Part shown: positions 20,201 through 27,800 of the stretch, piece by piece
Layout: each line of letters begins with the position of its first letter
Numbering within the stretch: position 1 is the first letter of the stretch
Source of the DNA: Bacteroides luti
GTDB taxonomy: Bacteria; Bacteroidota; Bacteroidia; Bacteroidales; Bacteroidaceae
Length of the DNA: 64,000 nucleotides
Assembly: GCF_900128905.1 (NCBI RefSeq)
Contig: NZ_FQTV01000011.1
Span: 62,001 to 126,000 of the forward strand
Direction: 5' to 3'
Translations under genes and position numbers: made by a program
Notes under the pieces: generated by a model
Told to the model about the DNA's origin: nothing
What the model saw: the letters and a program-made list of their open reading frames with translations, nothing else
Database searches by the model: none

Positions 20201-20631
20201 GGGTTTCTGTAGAATTAAATGGAAAAGCTTCTCATATTTATTTGCTTTTGGCGGGTACAACAAACCACATGCAGAGTCATATAGTAAATGGAATTGTAAA
20301 AGTGACTTATAAGGATGGATCAGCAGAAGTGCTGAACTTAATTAATCCGGATAATTGGTGCCCTATCGAACAAGATTATTTTGTAGATGGAGCTGCGTTT
20401 AAACTTCAATCTCCTCGTCCTTACAGATTACATCTGCTATCGGGTATTGTGAGTGATAATCTGGAAAAGGAACTTCACATAGAAGGTGTTTACGGAAGAA
20501 GTATCAAAGGAGGTGCCGGTGTATTACTTGATCTTCCATTGAATAAGAATAAAGAATTAAAGAGTCTGGAGTTGGGGACTGAAGCTAATGATGTGATTAT
20601 TGGTTTGATGGCTGCAACTCTGCAGAGATAA
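17287..20631 (+). CDS. Secreted DUF4450-containing large protein, probable glycosidase
   Basis: A 1114 aa exported protein (signal peptide ending ITASAQ). The N-terminal part (about 30-240) matches my memory of DUF4450: LRYTPDGEDFVIVNGDKKFN and PEFALYLPRMGGNLSFGIV. Residues about 280-690 look like an (alpha/alpha)6 barrel, with acidic aromatic blocks such as FDPDNDGLYDAYCCIWASDA and WLPYSWSINNVAFAE. The last 250 residues are beta-rich and include NLINPDNWCPIEQDY, a motif I associate with accessory domains of pectin-utilisation proteins. The catalytic function is not established by the sequence. It is in the same direction as the preceding six-hairpin gene and ends at a clear terminator. Confidence 0.7.
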   Translation: MFNLKLVKMLLFLFLGITASAQPLASLNDSQRGAQRKLRYTPDGEDFVIVNGDKKFNRALYGDHTGFRVETGDVPEFALYLPRMGGNLSFGIVRDSKTLSLNKASYIESRYRAGSRIYTIKDPVLGKGFIRITVLSMYGADGAVFKIETNNLPGNTFLTWRFGGAADKRFSREGDLGVDPYDSFDLKPEYCAGNVYSIDRNSFTLKFGKKEPRQLKGIFPLDAKLNVTTDLPVLDGKLSVAGGKTYYMALQSSNLDKSLDYPALADCFAKSEAARVQLASRIKINTPDPYFNTLGPTLAVAADGIWSGEVWLHGAVGWRMPLSGWRAAYTGDALGWHDRARSHFNAYAASQVTDVPAVYPHPTQDSAMNLSRSEKKWGTQMYSNGYICRNPRENNKMHHYDMNLCYIDELLWHFNWTGDLAYAKQMWPVITRHLAWEKRNFDPDNDGLYDAYCCIWASDALYYNSGAVTHSSAYNYRANSMAAEIAAKIGEDPKPYADEAKKILNALNTRLWIPSKGHWAEFQDFMGKKKLHESAAVWTIYHAIDSDIHNPFQGYQATRYVDTEIPHIPVVAKGLKDEGYATVSTTNWLPYSWSINNVAFAEVMHTSLAYWQAGRNEEAFKLLKSSVLDGMYLGSSPGNFGQVSFYDAARGECYRDFGDPIGVASRALVQGLFGVLPDAMNGRVLVRPGFPSAWDHASISTPDIDIAFKRTNNTEVYNVELKFEKQLALELQVRALSDKIKSVKVNGKDAKWSFVESAAGYPIMKISSPSAKKNKIEIVWGENKLVKSPEVVSVMNGSSYSVNLNCSVKKIYDPQNILANAKISGNNLSGNVIAEAGSHTLFALVSQGKMEWWMPVNINVKGENKVAFKAFVDVNGSTCEPVNMDGALNDSVSKIFKNEYLSPRSPYTTLQLPKQGIGEWCHPQTTADIDDSGVRSKVRDGILSTTLGVPFRTPTVGNNIAFTSLWKNYPERVSVELNGKASHIYLLLAGTTNHMQSHIVNGIVKVTYKDGSAEVLNLINPDNWCPIEQDYFVDGAAFKLQSPRPYRLHLLSGIVSDNLEKELHIEGVYGRSIKGGAGVLLDLPLNKNKELKSLELGTEANDVIIGLMAATLQR

Positions 20632-20685
20632 GATGATTAGTTAGAATTAAAATATATGTTTGTTTAGATTAGATTTGTTAGTGTT

Positions 20686-20745
20686 ACAAGAGGCGGAATT
20701 TTAGTCCTGTGAAGGAGCGAAATTCTGCCCTTGTTGTTTTTAAGA
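20686..20745 (+). terminator. Intrinsic terminator after the DUF4450 gene
   Basis: A stem built from ACAAGAGGCGGAATTT and AAATTCTGCCCTTGT, with an inner TCCT/AGGA pairing, is followed by a T-rich tail (GTTGTTTTTAAG). It closes the two-gene unit. Confidence 0.75.
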
Positions 20746-20821
20746 ACTTTATAAGCACTCTTGTGAAGTGTTTGTATAACCTGCTGAGTTATTTATTTAA
20801 TATGGCGAATGGTCTATGAAT

Positions 20822-20899
20822 TCTTGTACAAAACAATTAATTCTTCTGTACAAAAGAAAGAATTGTTTTGTACAGAAGAATACAATCTTTTGTACAAGA
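20822..20899. repeat. TGTACA-rich palindromic repeat, copy 1
   Basis: A 78-base imperfect palindrome. The left arm 20822-20855 and right arm 20866-20899 (34 bases each) pair with about four mismatches around the loop GAAAGAATTG. It contains four TGTACA cores, with the outer arms beginning TCTTGTACAAAA and the inner arms TTCTTCTGTACAAAA. The right arm is identical over 34 bases to 40438-40471. It lies between convergent-safe gene ends, downstream of the DUF4450 terminator and upstream of the methyltransferase promoter. Confidence 0.9.
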
Positions 20900-20967
20900 T
20901 GTTTAAAACCTTCCGCCAGCTTTTTTAATAATAAGCTGTATCCTCAATTATATTAAACCAAAAGTAC

Positions 20968-20975
20968 TATATTTG
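20968..20975 (+). promoter_or_regulatory. -7 promoter element before the methyltransferase gene
   Basis: TATATTTG fits TAnnTTTG and lies 49 bases before the ATG at 21025. No matching -33 TTG is visible at the usual spacing. Confidence 0.45.
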
Positions 20976-21024
20976 TCATTAATAAAAAGCAGGATGAATG
21001 TGATGACGATATGTTTTTTACCTT

Positions 21025-21750
21025 ATGAAGAAGCAAATGTTTTATAAAAGAATACTGATTTGGTTGTTAAGATTCAGGCATCGTAAAGGCTATGGAGTGC
21101 ATTCTCCTTTTGCCTTTAATCTGATAACCGGAGTAATCTATGAGAAAGCTCAATATTACGATTATGAGTATTTAAACGATTTAATTGAGAAAACCAGTCA
21201 GAAGTATTCTTCTTCCTGGAATCGTTATCTTGAGAGTGCTAAAATATATGAGTTTATTTTTAGATTGGCTAATTATGCCCATCCGCAAACTATTCTCGAA
21301 ATAGGAACTTCTGTTGGAGCAGGCAGTGTTTATCTTTCATGCAGTAGAAAAAATGCTCGTTTCATAACTGTTGATAAGAATTCTCCGACAAATACTTTGG
21401 CTGCTACTCTTTTTAAAAATTATAGTGGCAATATAGATTTTCGCTTTGGCGATGTTTCAGCTTTGGTTTCGGGAGCAATATCAGAACTAGACTTACTCGA
21501 TTTTTTATTTCTTCATGCGGGAGATTATCCATTGAACGCCGTTCAGTCAATGTTTGAACAATGCATCAGTAAAAGCAATGCAGGTTCTGTCTTTTTAATT
21601 CAGGATATACATAAATCTTCAGCTTTGAAAAGATGGTGGAAAGAAATTCAGCTTGACGAACGGGTGGGCATTACGTTTGATCTTTACGATTTCGGTATTA
21701 TTTTCTTCGATAGAAAAAAAATAAAACAACACTATATTGTTAATTTTTAG
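21025..21750 (+). CDS. Class I SAM-dependent methyltransferase
   Basis: A 241 aa cytoplasmic protein with a Rossmann-type SAM-binding fold. Motif I is [18 protein letters not shown] at about residues 90-107, and an acidic residue follows the second strand (FITVDKNS). The N-terminal 60 residues are basic and include the stretch [17 protein letters not shown], which I have seen in Bacteroidota-specific O-methyltransferase-like proteins. The substrate is unknown. It is followed 44 nt later by the cobalamin adenosyltransferase in the same direction, probably on one transcript. Confidence 0.8.
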   Translation: MKKQMFYKRILIWLLRFRHRKGYGVHSPFAFNLITGVIYEKAQYYDYEYLNDLIEKTSQKYSSSWNRYLESAKIYEFIFRLANYAHPQTILEIGTSVGAGSVYLSCSRKNARFITVDKNSPTNTLAATLFKNYSGNIDFRFGDVSALVSGAISELDLLDFLFLHAGDYPLNAVQSMFEQCISKSNAGSVFLIQDIHKSSALKRWWKEIQLDERVGITFDLYDFGIIFFDRKKIKQHYIVNF

Positions 21751-21794
21751 ATATAATTTTGCTAAACTCAGTCTGGACTATAAATAAAAACACT

Positions 21795-22358
21795 ATGAAA
21801 AAAAGCAATGTATATACCAGAACCGGAGACGAAGGAACGACTTCACTGGTAGGAGGGACAAGAGTCTCTAAAACAGATATTCGTTTAGAATCGTACGGCA
21901 CTGTAGATGAGCTGAATGCTCACCTAGGTTTGCTGATGACGTATATTGAGGATGATGCGGATAAAGAATTCCTTTTGAAGATACAGCATAAGCTGTTTTC
22001 AGTTGGTTCTTACCTGGCTACTGATCAGGATAAAACACCACTGAAGGAATGTAGCATTATTTTGCCGTCACACATTGAAGAAATAGAAAGGGAGATTGAC
22101 ATGATAGATGAACAATTGCCACCAATCAATCGTTTTGTTATTCCAGGCGGGTGTAGAGGAACGGCAATTTGTCACGTTTGCCGTACTGTTTGCCGAAGAG
22201 CGGAGAGGCGTATATTATCTCTATCAAAGAGTTGCTTTATTGATAAAAATATAATGGTCTTTATGAACCGTTTGTCCGATTATTTGTTCCTTTTATCCCG
22301 AAAACAGAATATAAATATAAATCGCAATGAAATATTTTGGGATAATACTTGCAAATGA
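21795..22358 (+). CDS. PduO-type cob(I)alamin adenosyltransferase
   Basis: Transfers the adenosyl group of ATP to cob(I)alamin or its precursor to make coenzyme B12 (187 aa). The family signatures are the N-terminal ATP-binding block [19 protein letters not shown], the helix [15 protein letters not shown] and the C-terminal [15 protein letters not shown]. The ATG at 21795 is chosen because TRTGD motifs in this family lie within the first ten residues; the upstream start at 21759 adds unlikely residues. The protein ends with [10 protein letters not shown]. The promoter of the next gene overlaps its last codons. Confidence 0.92.
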   Translation: MKKSNVYTRTGDEGTTSLVGGTRVSKTDIRLESYGTVDELNAHLGLLMTYIEDDADKEFLLKIQHKLFSVGSYLATDQDKTPLKECSIILPSHIEEIEREIDMIDEQLPPINRFVIPGGCRGTAICHVCRTVCRRAERRILSLSKSCFIDKNIMVFMNRLSDYLFLLSRKQNININRNEIFWDNTCK

Positions 22359-22378
22359 GATTATTTATTATACTTTTG
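22349..22378 (+). promoter_or_regulatory. Bacteroidota consensus promoter of the DUF2795 gene
   Basis: TTG (22349-22351), a 19-base spacer and TACTTTTG (22371-22378) match the -33/-7 consensus. It begins inside the last three codons of the preceding adenosyltransferase gene. Confidence 0.75.
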
Positions 22379-22427
22379 CGGGAAAATTAAAACACGAGTT
22401 TAGTAATCATTTTTAATACTAACAGTT

Positions 22428-22649
22428 ATGTATTGGACGTTGGAATTGGCATCTAAACTGGAAGATGCACCTTGGCCTGCAAGTAAGGACGAGCTTATTG
22501 ACTTCGCAATGCGCTCTGGCGCACCGCTTGAAGTTATTGAAAATCTTCAGGATTTGGAAGATGAAGGTGAGATATATGAAAGTATAGAAGATATTTGGCC
22601 GGATTATCCCAGCAAAGAAGACTTCTTCTTTAACGAAGAAGAGTACTAA
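22428..22649 (+). CDS. Small acidic DUF2795 protein
   Basis: A 73 aa acidic protein with no signal or membrane segment, containing MYWTLELASKLEDAPWPAS and DELIDFAMRSGAPLEVIENL. It matches my recollection of DUF2795, a family widespread and strongly conserved in Bacteroidota with no assigned function. The acidic tail is FFFNEEEY. It has its own consensus promoter and its own terminator, so it is monocistronic, which suggests an independent and probably abundant product. Confidence 0.85.
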   Translation: MYWTLELASKLEDAPWPASKDELIDFAMRSGAPLEVIENLQDLEDEGEIYESIEDIWPDYPSKEDFFFNEEEY

Positions 22650-22658
22650 AAACTTATT

Positions 22659-22691
22659 AAAGGAAGGAATTTTGAATTACCTTCCTTTTTT
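22659..22691 (+). terminator. Intrinsic terminator after the DUF2795 gene
   Basis: AAAGGAAGG (22659-22667) pairs perfectly with CCTTCCTTT (22680-22688), followed by T residues. It lies 10 nt after the stop codon. Confidence 0.85.
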
Positions 22692-22810
22692 GTTGACTTA
22701 TTCTTCATTATCTGTTTTCGTATTTCTTTTTAATTTTTCTTCAGGAATACAATTTATTAACCTTTTAGCAGTTAATTAAGGTAGGTGTTTACTTTGATTG
22801 ATACGCTTCG

Positions 22811-23752
22811 ATGAATTTAATAAAATACTTTTTATTTTGTTTCGCTTTGCTTTGCTCTCTTTCCGTCAAAGCACAGTTCGACGTGCAGTTTAGTCAGTAT
22901 TGGGCGGTGACCGGATATTACAATCCCGCCTATGCCGGGCAAACCGACAAACTAATTATTACCGGAGCCTACAGTCAGCAATTAATGGGGTTTACCAATG
23001 CCCCGAAATCAATGTTTTTTGCTGCCGATATGCCTGTTAAATTCTTAGGAAGTAAACATGGTGTAGGCGTAACTCTTTTTAATGAAGGTATCGGCCTTTT
23101 CAGAAATCAGATAGTTGGCTTGCAATATTCTTATAAAAAGCAATTGGGTAAAGGACAAATGGGTGTTGGCCTGCAGGTTGGTGCATTAAATTTATCTTTT
23201 GATCCGACAAATATCAACTTAGGCGACCAGACCAATGACGACGCTTTCCCTGCAACATCTGTTTCCGGAACAAGTATGGATGCAGGCGTAGGTCTTTATT
23301 ATACACATCCTCAATATTATGGCGGTTTATCTGTCACTCATCTTTCTGCTCCAACTGTTTTGATGGGCGAGAATAACAAGTTTAAAGTGGATCCTACTAT
23401 TTATTTAACGGGAGGATGCAATATAAAAACGAAAAATCCGTTAATTTGGTTACAGCCATCATTCTTGTTGAAGAGTGATTTAGTATCTACAAAAGTAGAT
23501 TTTACGGGACGAATGTTCTACAACTATAACGAAAAGACTCTTTATGGAGGACTCTCTTACAGTCCTGCAACATCAGTCACGTTTTTAGTTGGAACAAAAA
23601 TAAAGAATATTACTGTAGGCTATGCTTACGAAATGTTTACGTCGCAGATAGGGATTGGAAGCGGAAGCCACGATCTGTTTATAAATTATTCGACTGATAT
23701 AAACTTTTCGGGACACAGTAAAAACAGACATAAAAGTATACGTATTTTATAA
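22811..23752 (+). CDS. porP: PorP/SprF-family outer-membrane protein of the type IX secretion system
   Basis: A 313 aa exported beta-barrel-like protein (signal peptide to SVKAQ). The family hallmark directly follows: FDVQFSQYWAVTGYYNPAYAG. In known T9SS, PorP-type proteins anchor to the PorK/PorN rings or help deliver cargo at the cell surface. Its stop is 4 nt before gldK, and the five genes porP-gldK-gldL-gldM-gldN run without gaps, matching the por/gld core operon. No clear consensus promoter was found upstream. Confidence 0.9.
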   Translation: MNLIKYFLFCFALLCSLSVKAQFDVQFSQYWAVTGYYNPAYAGQTDKLIITGAYSQQLMGFTNAPKSMFFAADMPVKFLGSKHGVGVTLFNEGIGLFRNQIVGLQYSYKKQLGKGQMGVGLQVGALNLSFDPTNINLGDQTNDDAFPATSVSGTSMDAGVGLYYTHPQYYGGLSVTHLSAPTVLMGENNKFKVDPTIYLTGGCNIKTKNPLIWLQPSFLLKSDLVSTKVDFTGRMFYNYNEKTLYGGLSYSPATSVTFLVGTKIKNITVGYAYEMFTSQIGIGSGSHDLFINYSTDINFSGHSKNRHKSIRIL

Positions 23753-23756
23753 GATT

Positions 23757-25184
23757 ATGAAAAAACTCTTATTCATAGTTAGTTTAGTAATAACAGTTGC
23801 ACTAATTTCATGCGGTGCCCCTGTGGGAGAGTCTTCTTCCGGAGGAGAGCTGACCGGCATAAGTGCAGTGGCGTGGGATGAACCGGCACCTTATGGTATG
23901 GTGCTGATTAAGCGGGGATCAGTAAAGGTAGGCCCAAGTGAAACCGATAGCCTTTGGGGCAAGTCTGTTCCGTCTAAAGATATATCTGTAGATGCTTTCT
24001 GGATGGACGAAACAGAAGTGAGCAATTCCAAATATAAACAGTTTGTATTTTGGGTAAGAGACTCTATTATCCGTGAACGTCTGGCAGATCCTGCCTATGG
24101 GGGAAACGAAGTATATAAAATAACTGAAGACAGATATGGCGATCCTGTAAAACCTCATCTCAATTGGGCAAAACCTATTCCATGGAGAAGAGCTTCTGAA
24201 GAAGAGCAGGCTGCTATTAACAGTGTTTACAAAACTCATCCGATTGATGGAACAAGGATGCTTGATGCCGACCAGATGAATTATTATTATGAAGACTTTG
24301 ATTATACTCAGGCTGCGCTTCGTAAAAACAGATTAAATCCGGCTCAAAGGAATAAGAATACAGATGTTCCGGTTAATTATGATGAAGTGGTAATGATATC
24401 TAAAGATACTGCATATATTGATGATGAAGGACGAATTGTGAATAGGACAATTACTCGCAGACTTTCATCTTTATATGATTTTCAGAATAGTTATATCGTG
24501 AACGTTTATCCGGATACAACTTGCTGGGTGAACGATTTCCGAAATTCCTATAACGAGCCTTATATGAAGCTCTATTTTAGTCACCCCAGTTATAACGACT
24601 ATCCTGTAGTTGGTGTATCGTGGGAACAAGCAAATGCTTTTTGTGCATGGAGAACTAATTATTTGTTAGCCGGCCTTCGTGGTGCTGCCCGCTATTTACA
24701 ACGTTATCGTTTACCGACCGAAGTGGAATGGGAATTTGCAGCAAGGGGTAAGGAAGATAATGCTTATCCGTGGAAAGGAAAAGATACAAAATCGGATGAA
24801 GGTTGTTATTATGCAAATTATAAACCGGGTAGGGGAAACTACACAAAAGATGGAAATCTGATATCAACAAAGGTGGGTTCTTATTCTCCTAATTCAAATG
24901 GTTTATACGATATGGCAGGTAATGTTTCTGAATGGACTTCTACTGTTTATACAGAAGCAGGAGTATTGTCCATGAATGATATGAATCCCGAACTAAAATA
25001 CAACGCAGCGAAGGAAGATCCTTATGTGATGAAGAAGAAAACCGTTCGTGGCGGATCCTGGAAAGATGTGGCTGCTTATGTACGATCTGATGCACGTTCT
25101 TATGAATATCAAAACGAAAGTAGATCTTATATAGGTTTCCGCTGTGTGAGAACTCAGGTTGGTTATAATAAAAAAGGCAGATAA
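23757..25184 (+). CDS. gldK: GldK/PorK lipoprotein, T9SS ring component
   Basis: A 475 aa lipoprotein with lipobox LISCG (Cys19). It has the formylglycine-generating-enzyme (SUMF1) fold used structurally in GldK: MVLIKRGSVKVG, FWMDETEVSNSKYKQF, YPVVGVSWEQANAFCAWR, RLPTEVEWEFAARG, GLYDMAGNVSEW and a terminal RGGSWKD...GFRCVRT pattern. In the T9SS the protein forms a periplasmic ring with GldN under the outer membrane. The GldK identity, rather than a free sulfatase-modifying enzyme, is set by its place between porP and gldL, 2 nt before the latter. Confidence 0.92.
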   Translation: MKKLLFIVSLVITVALISCGAPVGESSSGGELTGISAVAWDEPAPYGMVLIKRGSVKVGPSETDSLWGKSVPSKDISVDAFWMDETEVSNSKYKQFVFWVRDSIIRERLADPAYGGNEVYKITEDRYGDPVKPHLNWAKPIPWRRASEEEQAAINSVYKTHPIDGTRMLDADQMNYYYEDFDYTQAALRKNRLNPAQRNKNTDVPVNYDEVVMISKDTAYIDDEGRIVNRTITRRLSSLYDFQNSYIVNVYPDTTCWVNDFRNSYNEPYMKLYFSHPSYNDYPVVGVSWEQANAFCAWRTNYLLAGLRGAARYLQRYRLPTEVEWEFAARGKEDNAYPWKGKDTKSDEGCYYANYKPGRGNYTKDGNLISTKVGSYSPNSNGLYDMAGNVSEWTSTVYTEAGVLSMNDMNPELKYNAAKEDPYVMKKKTVRGGSWKDVAAYVRSDARSYEYQNESRSYIGFRCVRTQVGYNKKGR

Positions 25185-25186
25185 CT

Positions 25187-26206
25187 ATGATGAACAATAT
25201 TAAAAAGAGAGGGCTATTCCATAGATTTCAGGATTTTATGGCTAGCTATAAAGGAAAAGTTTTACTCAATTATGCTTATAGTTGGGGGGCCTCTATTGTA
25301 ATTACCGGTGTATTGTTTAAGTTAACCCATTTGCCGGGTGCAAACATGATGTTGTGGATTGGTATGGGTACCGAAATATTGGTATTCTTTATCTCTGCCT
25401 TCGATCGTCCAGCTAAGACATATAAATGGGAAAGTGTGTTTCCTGATATAAAGATATCAGGAACTACTTATGCTAAAAGGAAAGAATGGCCGGATGCTGA
25501 TAATGGTACCGAGGAAACGAAACTTCCGAATGTTGTTCAACAAGCAATAAATCAGTCTGCAACTAAGAAATCTGTTGGTGATGTAGTGTCACAACCTACT
25601 TATTCCCCGGTTGTTCCGGCATCTTCACAGGTAAGTGCTCTGAATGCTTCGGTTGGTGTGCAGGCACAAAGAGCATCAGTTTCTGGTGGTGCTCCTGTTT
25701 CTGGTGGTGAGGACTGGGCATCAATGATTAGTGGTGAGGTAGCTGCTAATTCTCCTGAGGTAGCAGATGCAACATCTGTCTATCTGACAAAATTGGAATC
25801 AATGGCAAATACATTGGAACGTTTCAATTCAGCAACTAATGCTTTGGCTGAGGTTTCAGATACTTTACTGAAATCTTATAAGAGCATTAGTGATAACTCA
25901 GATTCTATCACTACAAACTCGGCTGGATATGTAGATCAGATGCAATCCTTGAACCGTAACCTGATGGGGTTAAATACTATTTATGAAATTCAATTAAAGA
26001 GTATCAGTTCTCAGATTGATACAATAGATAAAGTAAACGTTGGTTTGAAACGCATCAAAGAGATGTATGAAGGATCAACAGGTAATAGTGAGAAGTTCAA
26101 TGAAGAAGCCGAAAAAATGGCACAGCAAATGGAAGAATTAAACAAAGTTTATGCTCGCATGCTGAAGGCTATGACGGTGAACATGAATAATCAACAACAA
26201 TTATAA
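25187..26206 (+). CDS. gldL: GldL/PorL inner-membrane T9SS motor protein
   Basis: A 339 aa protein with two N-terminal membrane helices (about residues 29-47 and 54-72) and a long cytoplasmic tail with helical stretches. The first loop HLPGA and the second helix MGTEILVFFISAF carry a buried Glu63 in the position of the conserved glutamate used in proton-driven GldL/GldM motors. With GldM it forms the inner-membrane motor powering type IX secretion. The start at 25187 is directly after the gldK stop; the second ATG at 25190 is an equal alternative. Confidence 0.92.
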   Translation: MMNNIKKRGLFHRFQDFMASYKGKVLLNYAYSWGASIVITGVLFKLTHLPGANMMLWIGMGTEILVFFISAFDRPAKTYKWESVFPDIKISGTTYAKRKEWPDADNGTEETKLPNVVQQAINQSATKKSVGDVVSQPTYSPVVPASSQVSALNASVGVQAQRASVSGGAPVSGGEDWASMISGEVAANSPEVADATSVYLTKLESMANTLERFNSATNALAEVSDTLLKSYKSISDNSDSITTNSAGYVDQMQSLNRNLMGLNTIYEIQLKSISSQIDTIDKVNVGLKRIKEMYEGSTGNSEKFNEEAEKMAQQMEELNKVYARMLKAMTVNMNNQQQL

Positions 26207-26220
26207 ACAAGTAGATAGAT

Positions 26221-27786
26221 ATGGCATCAATCGGACCGGAGTCTCCACGGCAGAAGATGATAAACTTGATGTATCTCGTCTTGATGGCTTTGTTGGCTTT
26301 GAATGTTTCTTCAGATGTGCTCAATGGTTTTTCACTTGTAGATGAGAGCTTGAACAGATCAACTGCTAATTCCACGAAACAGAATAAGTCTTTGTATAAA
26401 GATATGTCTGATTTTCTGGAAATGAATCCGGAAAAGGTACAGGAATGGTTTAATAGAGCGCAGTATGTTCGGAAAATGTCGGACTCTCTTTACCAGTATG
26501 TAGATGAACTGAAATTGAAAATAATAAAGGTTGCTGATAGTGATGCTAATAATTTAGCGGAAGTCAGGAATCAGGAAGATCTTGAAGCTGCAAATTTTGT
26601 TATGTTAGCTCCGGTTACCGGACAGGGCAAGAAACTGTATAACGCGGTTAACAAGTATAAAAAAGCCATTTTGACAATGGTTGTAGACAGTACACAGAGA
26701 AAGATTATAAGCAGTAATCTAAGCACATCTGTTCCTCGGAGGGCTAGTACTATTGGCAAGAACTGGCAGGAATATATTTTTGAGAATACCCCTGTGGCAG
26801 CCGCAGTAACTTTACTGACTAAACTGCAAAATGATATACGCTATGCTGAGGGTGAGGTTCTTCATACTTTAGTGAAGAATATCGATGTAAGAGATATCCG
26901 GGTAAATGAGGTGAATGCTTATGTTATTCCTAATGCGCAAACCATTGTACGTGGAGGAAAATTCAGTGCTCAGATTATTCTGGCTGCAGTAGATTCCACA
27001 CAAAAACCTTCTATTTATATAGGAAACAGATTATTGCCTGGTGTGCGTAATGGCTTGTTTGAAACTATTTGCAGTAATACAGGAGAGTTTAACTTAACTG
27101 GTTATCTGGAATTGAACAAGGGTAATGGAGATATATTGAAACGTAATTTCTCTCAGAAATATACAGTGATAGATCCATCGGCTACGGTATCGGCAACCAT
27201 GATGAACGTGCTTTATGCAGGTTATGATAATCCGATGAGTGTATCTGTTCCGGGGGTAGCAAATCAAAATGTGCAAATGAACATTACTAATGGTAATGGA
27301 ATATTGAGAAAAGTTTCGGGAGGATATGTTGTTCGTCCTTCAAGGATTGGACAGACTAATTTTGCTGTAACTGCCAACGTAGGGGGAAGGAATCAGGTAA
27401 TGGGTAATTTTGTATATCGTGTACGTCAGTTGCCTGATCCAATGCCGTTCATTGAATATGGTAGTGCTGATAATCCTAAAAGATATCGTGGAGGAACTGG
27501 TTTTTCTAAGGCGCTTCTTATGGGGACTGATGGTATTGTTGCGGCAATTGACGATGGACTGTTAAATGTAAATTTCCGAGTTCTCAGTTTTGAAACGGTA
27601 TTTTTTGATAATATGGGGAATGCTGTTCCGGAAGTTTCGACCGGCAGTAAATTTTCGGCAAGACAAAGAGATGTATTCCGTAAGTTGTCTCGCGGAAAAA
27701 GATTCTATATTTCGAGGGTAAGAGCTGTAGGGCCTGATGGTATTGAGCGCTTGCTCCCAACAACTCTGGAAGTAATTGTTAATTAA
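26221..27786 (+). CDS. gldM: GldM/PorM T9SS motor shaft protein
   Basis: A 521 aa protein with one N-terminal membrane helix (about 14-34) in the family-defining stretch RQKMINLMYLVLMALLALNV. The rest is a long periplasmic part with several Ig-like domains that reach the GldK/GldN ring. A C-terminal module carries GTDGIVAAIDDGLLNV and FDNMGNAVPE. It is the rotor partner of GldL. It lies 14 nt after gldL and 14 nt before gldN, all in the same direction. Confidence 0.94.
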   Translation: MASIGPESPRQKMINLMYLVLMALLALNVSSDVLNGFSLVDESLNRSTANSTKQNKSLYKDMSDFLEMNPEKVQEWFNRAQYVRKMSDSLYQYVDELKLKIIKVADSDANNLAEVRNQEDLEAANFVMLAPVTGQGKKLYNAVNKYKKAILTMVVDSTQRKIISSNLSTSVPRRASTIGKNWQEYIFENTPVAAAVTLLTKLQNDIRYAEGEVLHTLVKNIDVRDIRVNEVNAYVIPNAQTIVRGGKFSAQIILAAVDSTQKPSIYIGNRLLPGVRNGLFETICSNTGEFNLTGYLELNKGNGDILKRNFSQKYTVIDPSATVSATMMNVLYAGYDNPMSVSVPGVANQNVQMNITNGNGILRKVSGGYVVRPSRIGQTNFAVTANVGGRNQVMGNFVYRVRQLPDPMPFIEYGSADNPKRYRGGTGFSKALLMGTDGIVAAIDDGLLNVNFRVLSFETVFFDNMGNAVPEVSTGSKFSARQRDVFRKLSRGKRFYISRVRAVGPDGIERLLPTTLEVIVN

Positions 27787-27800
27787 TAAAAGACGAAGAT

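Noticed and set aside
1..20631. Classic polysaccharide utilisation locus with SusC/SusD
   Set aside because: No SusC- or SusD-like gene or hybrid two-component sensor is present in the window; the glycosidases are separated by their own terminators.
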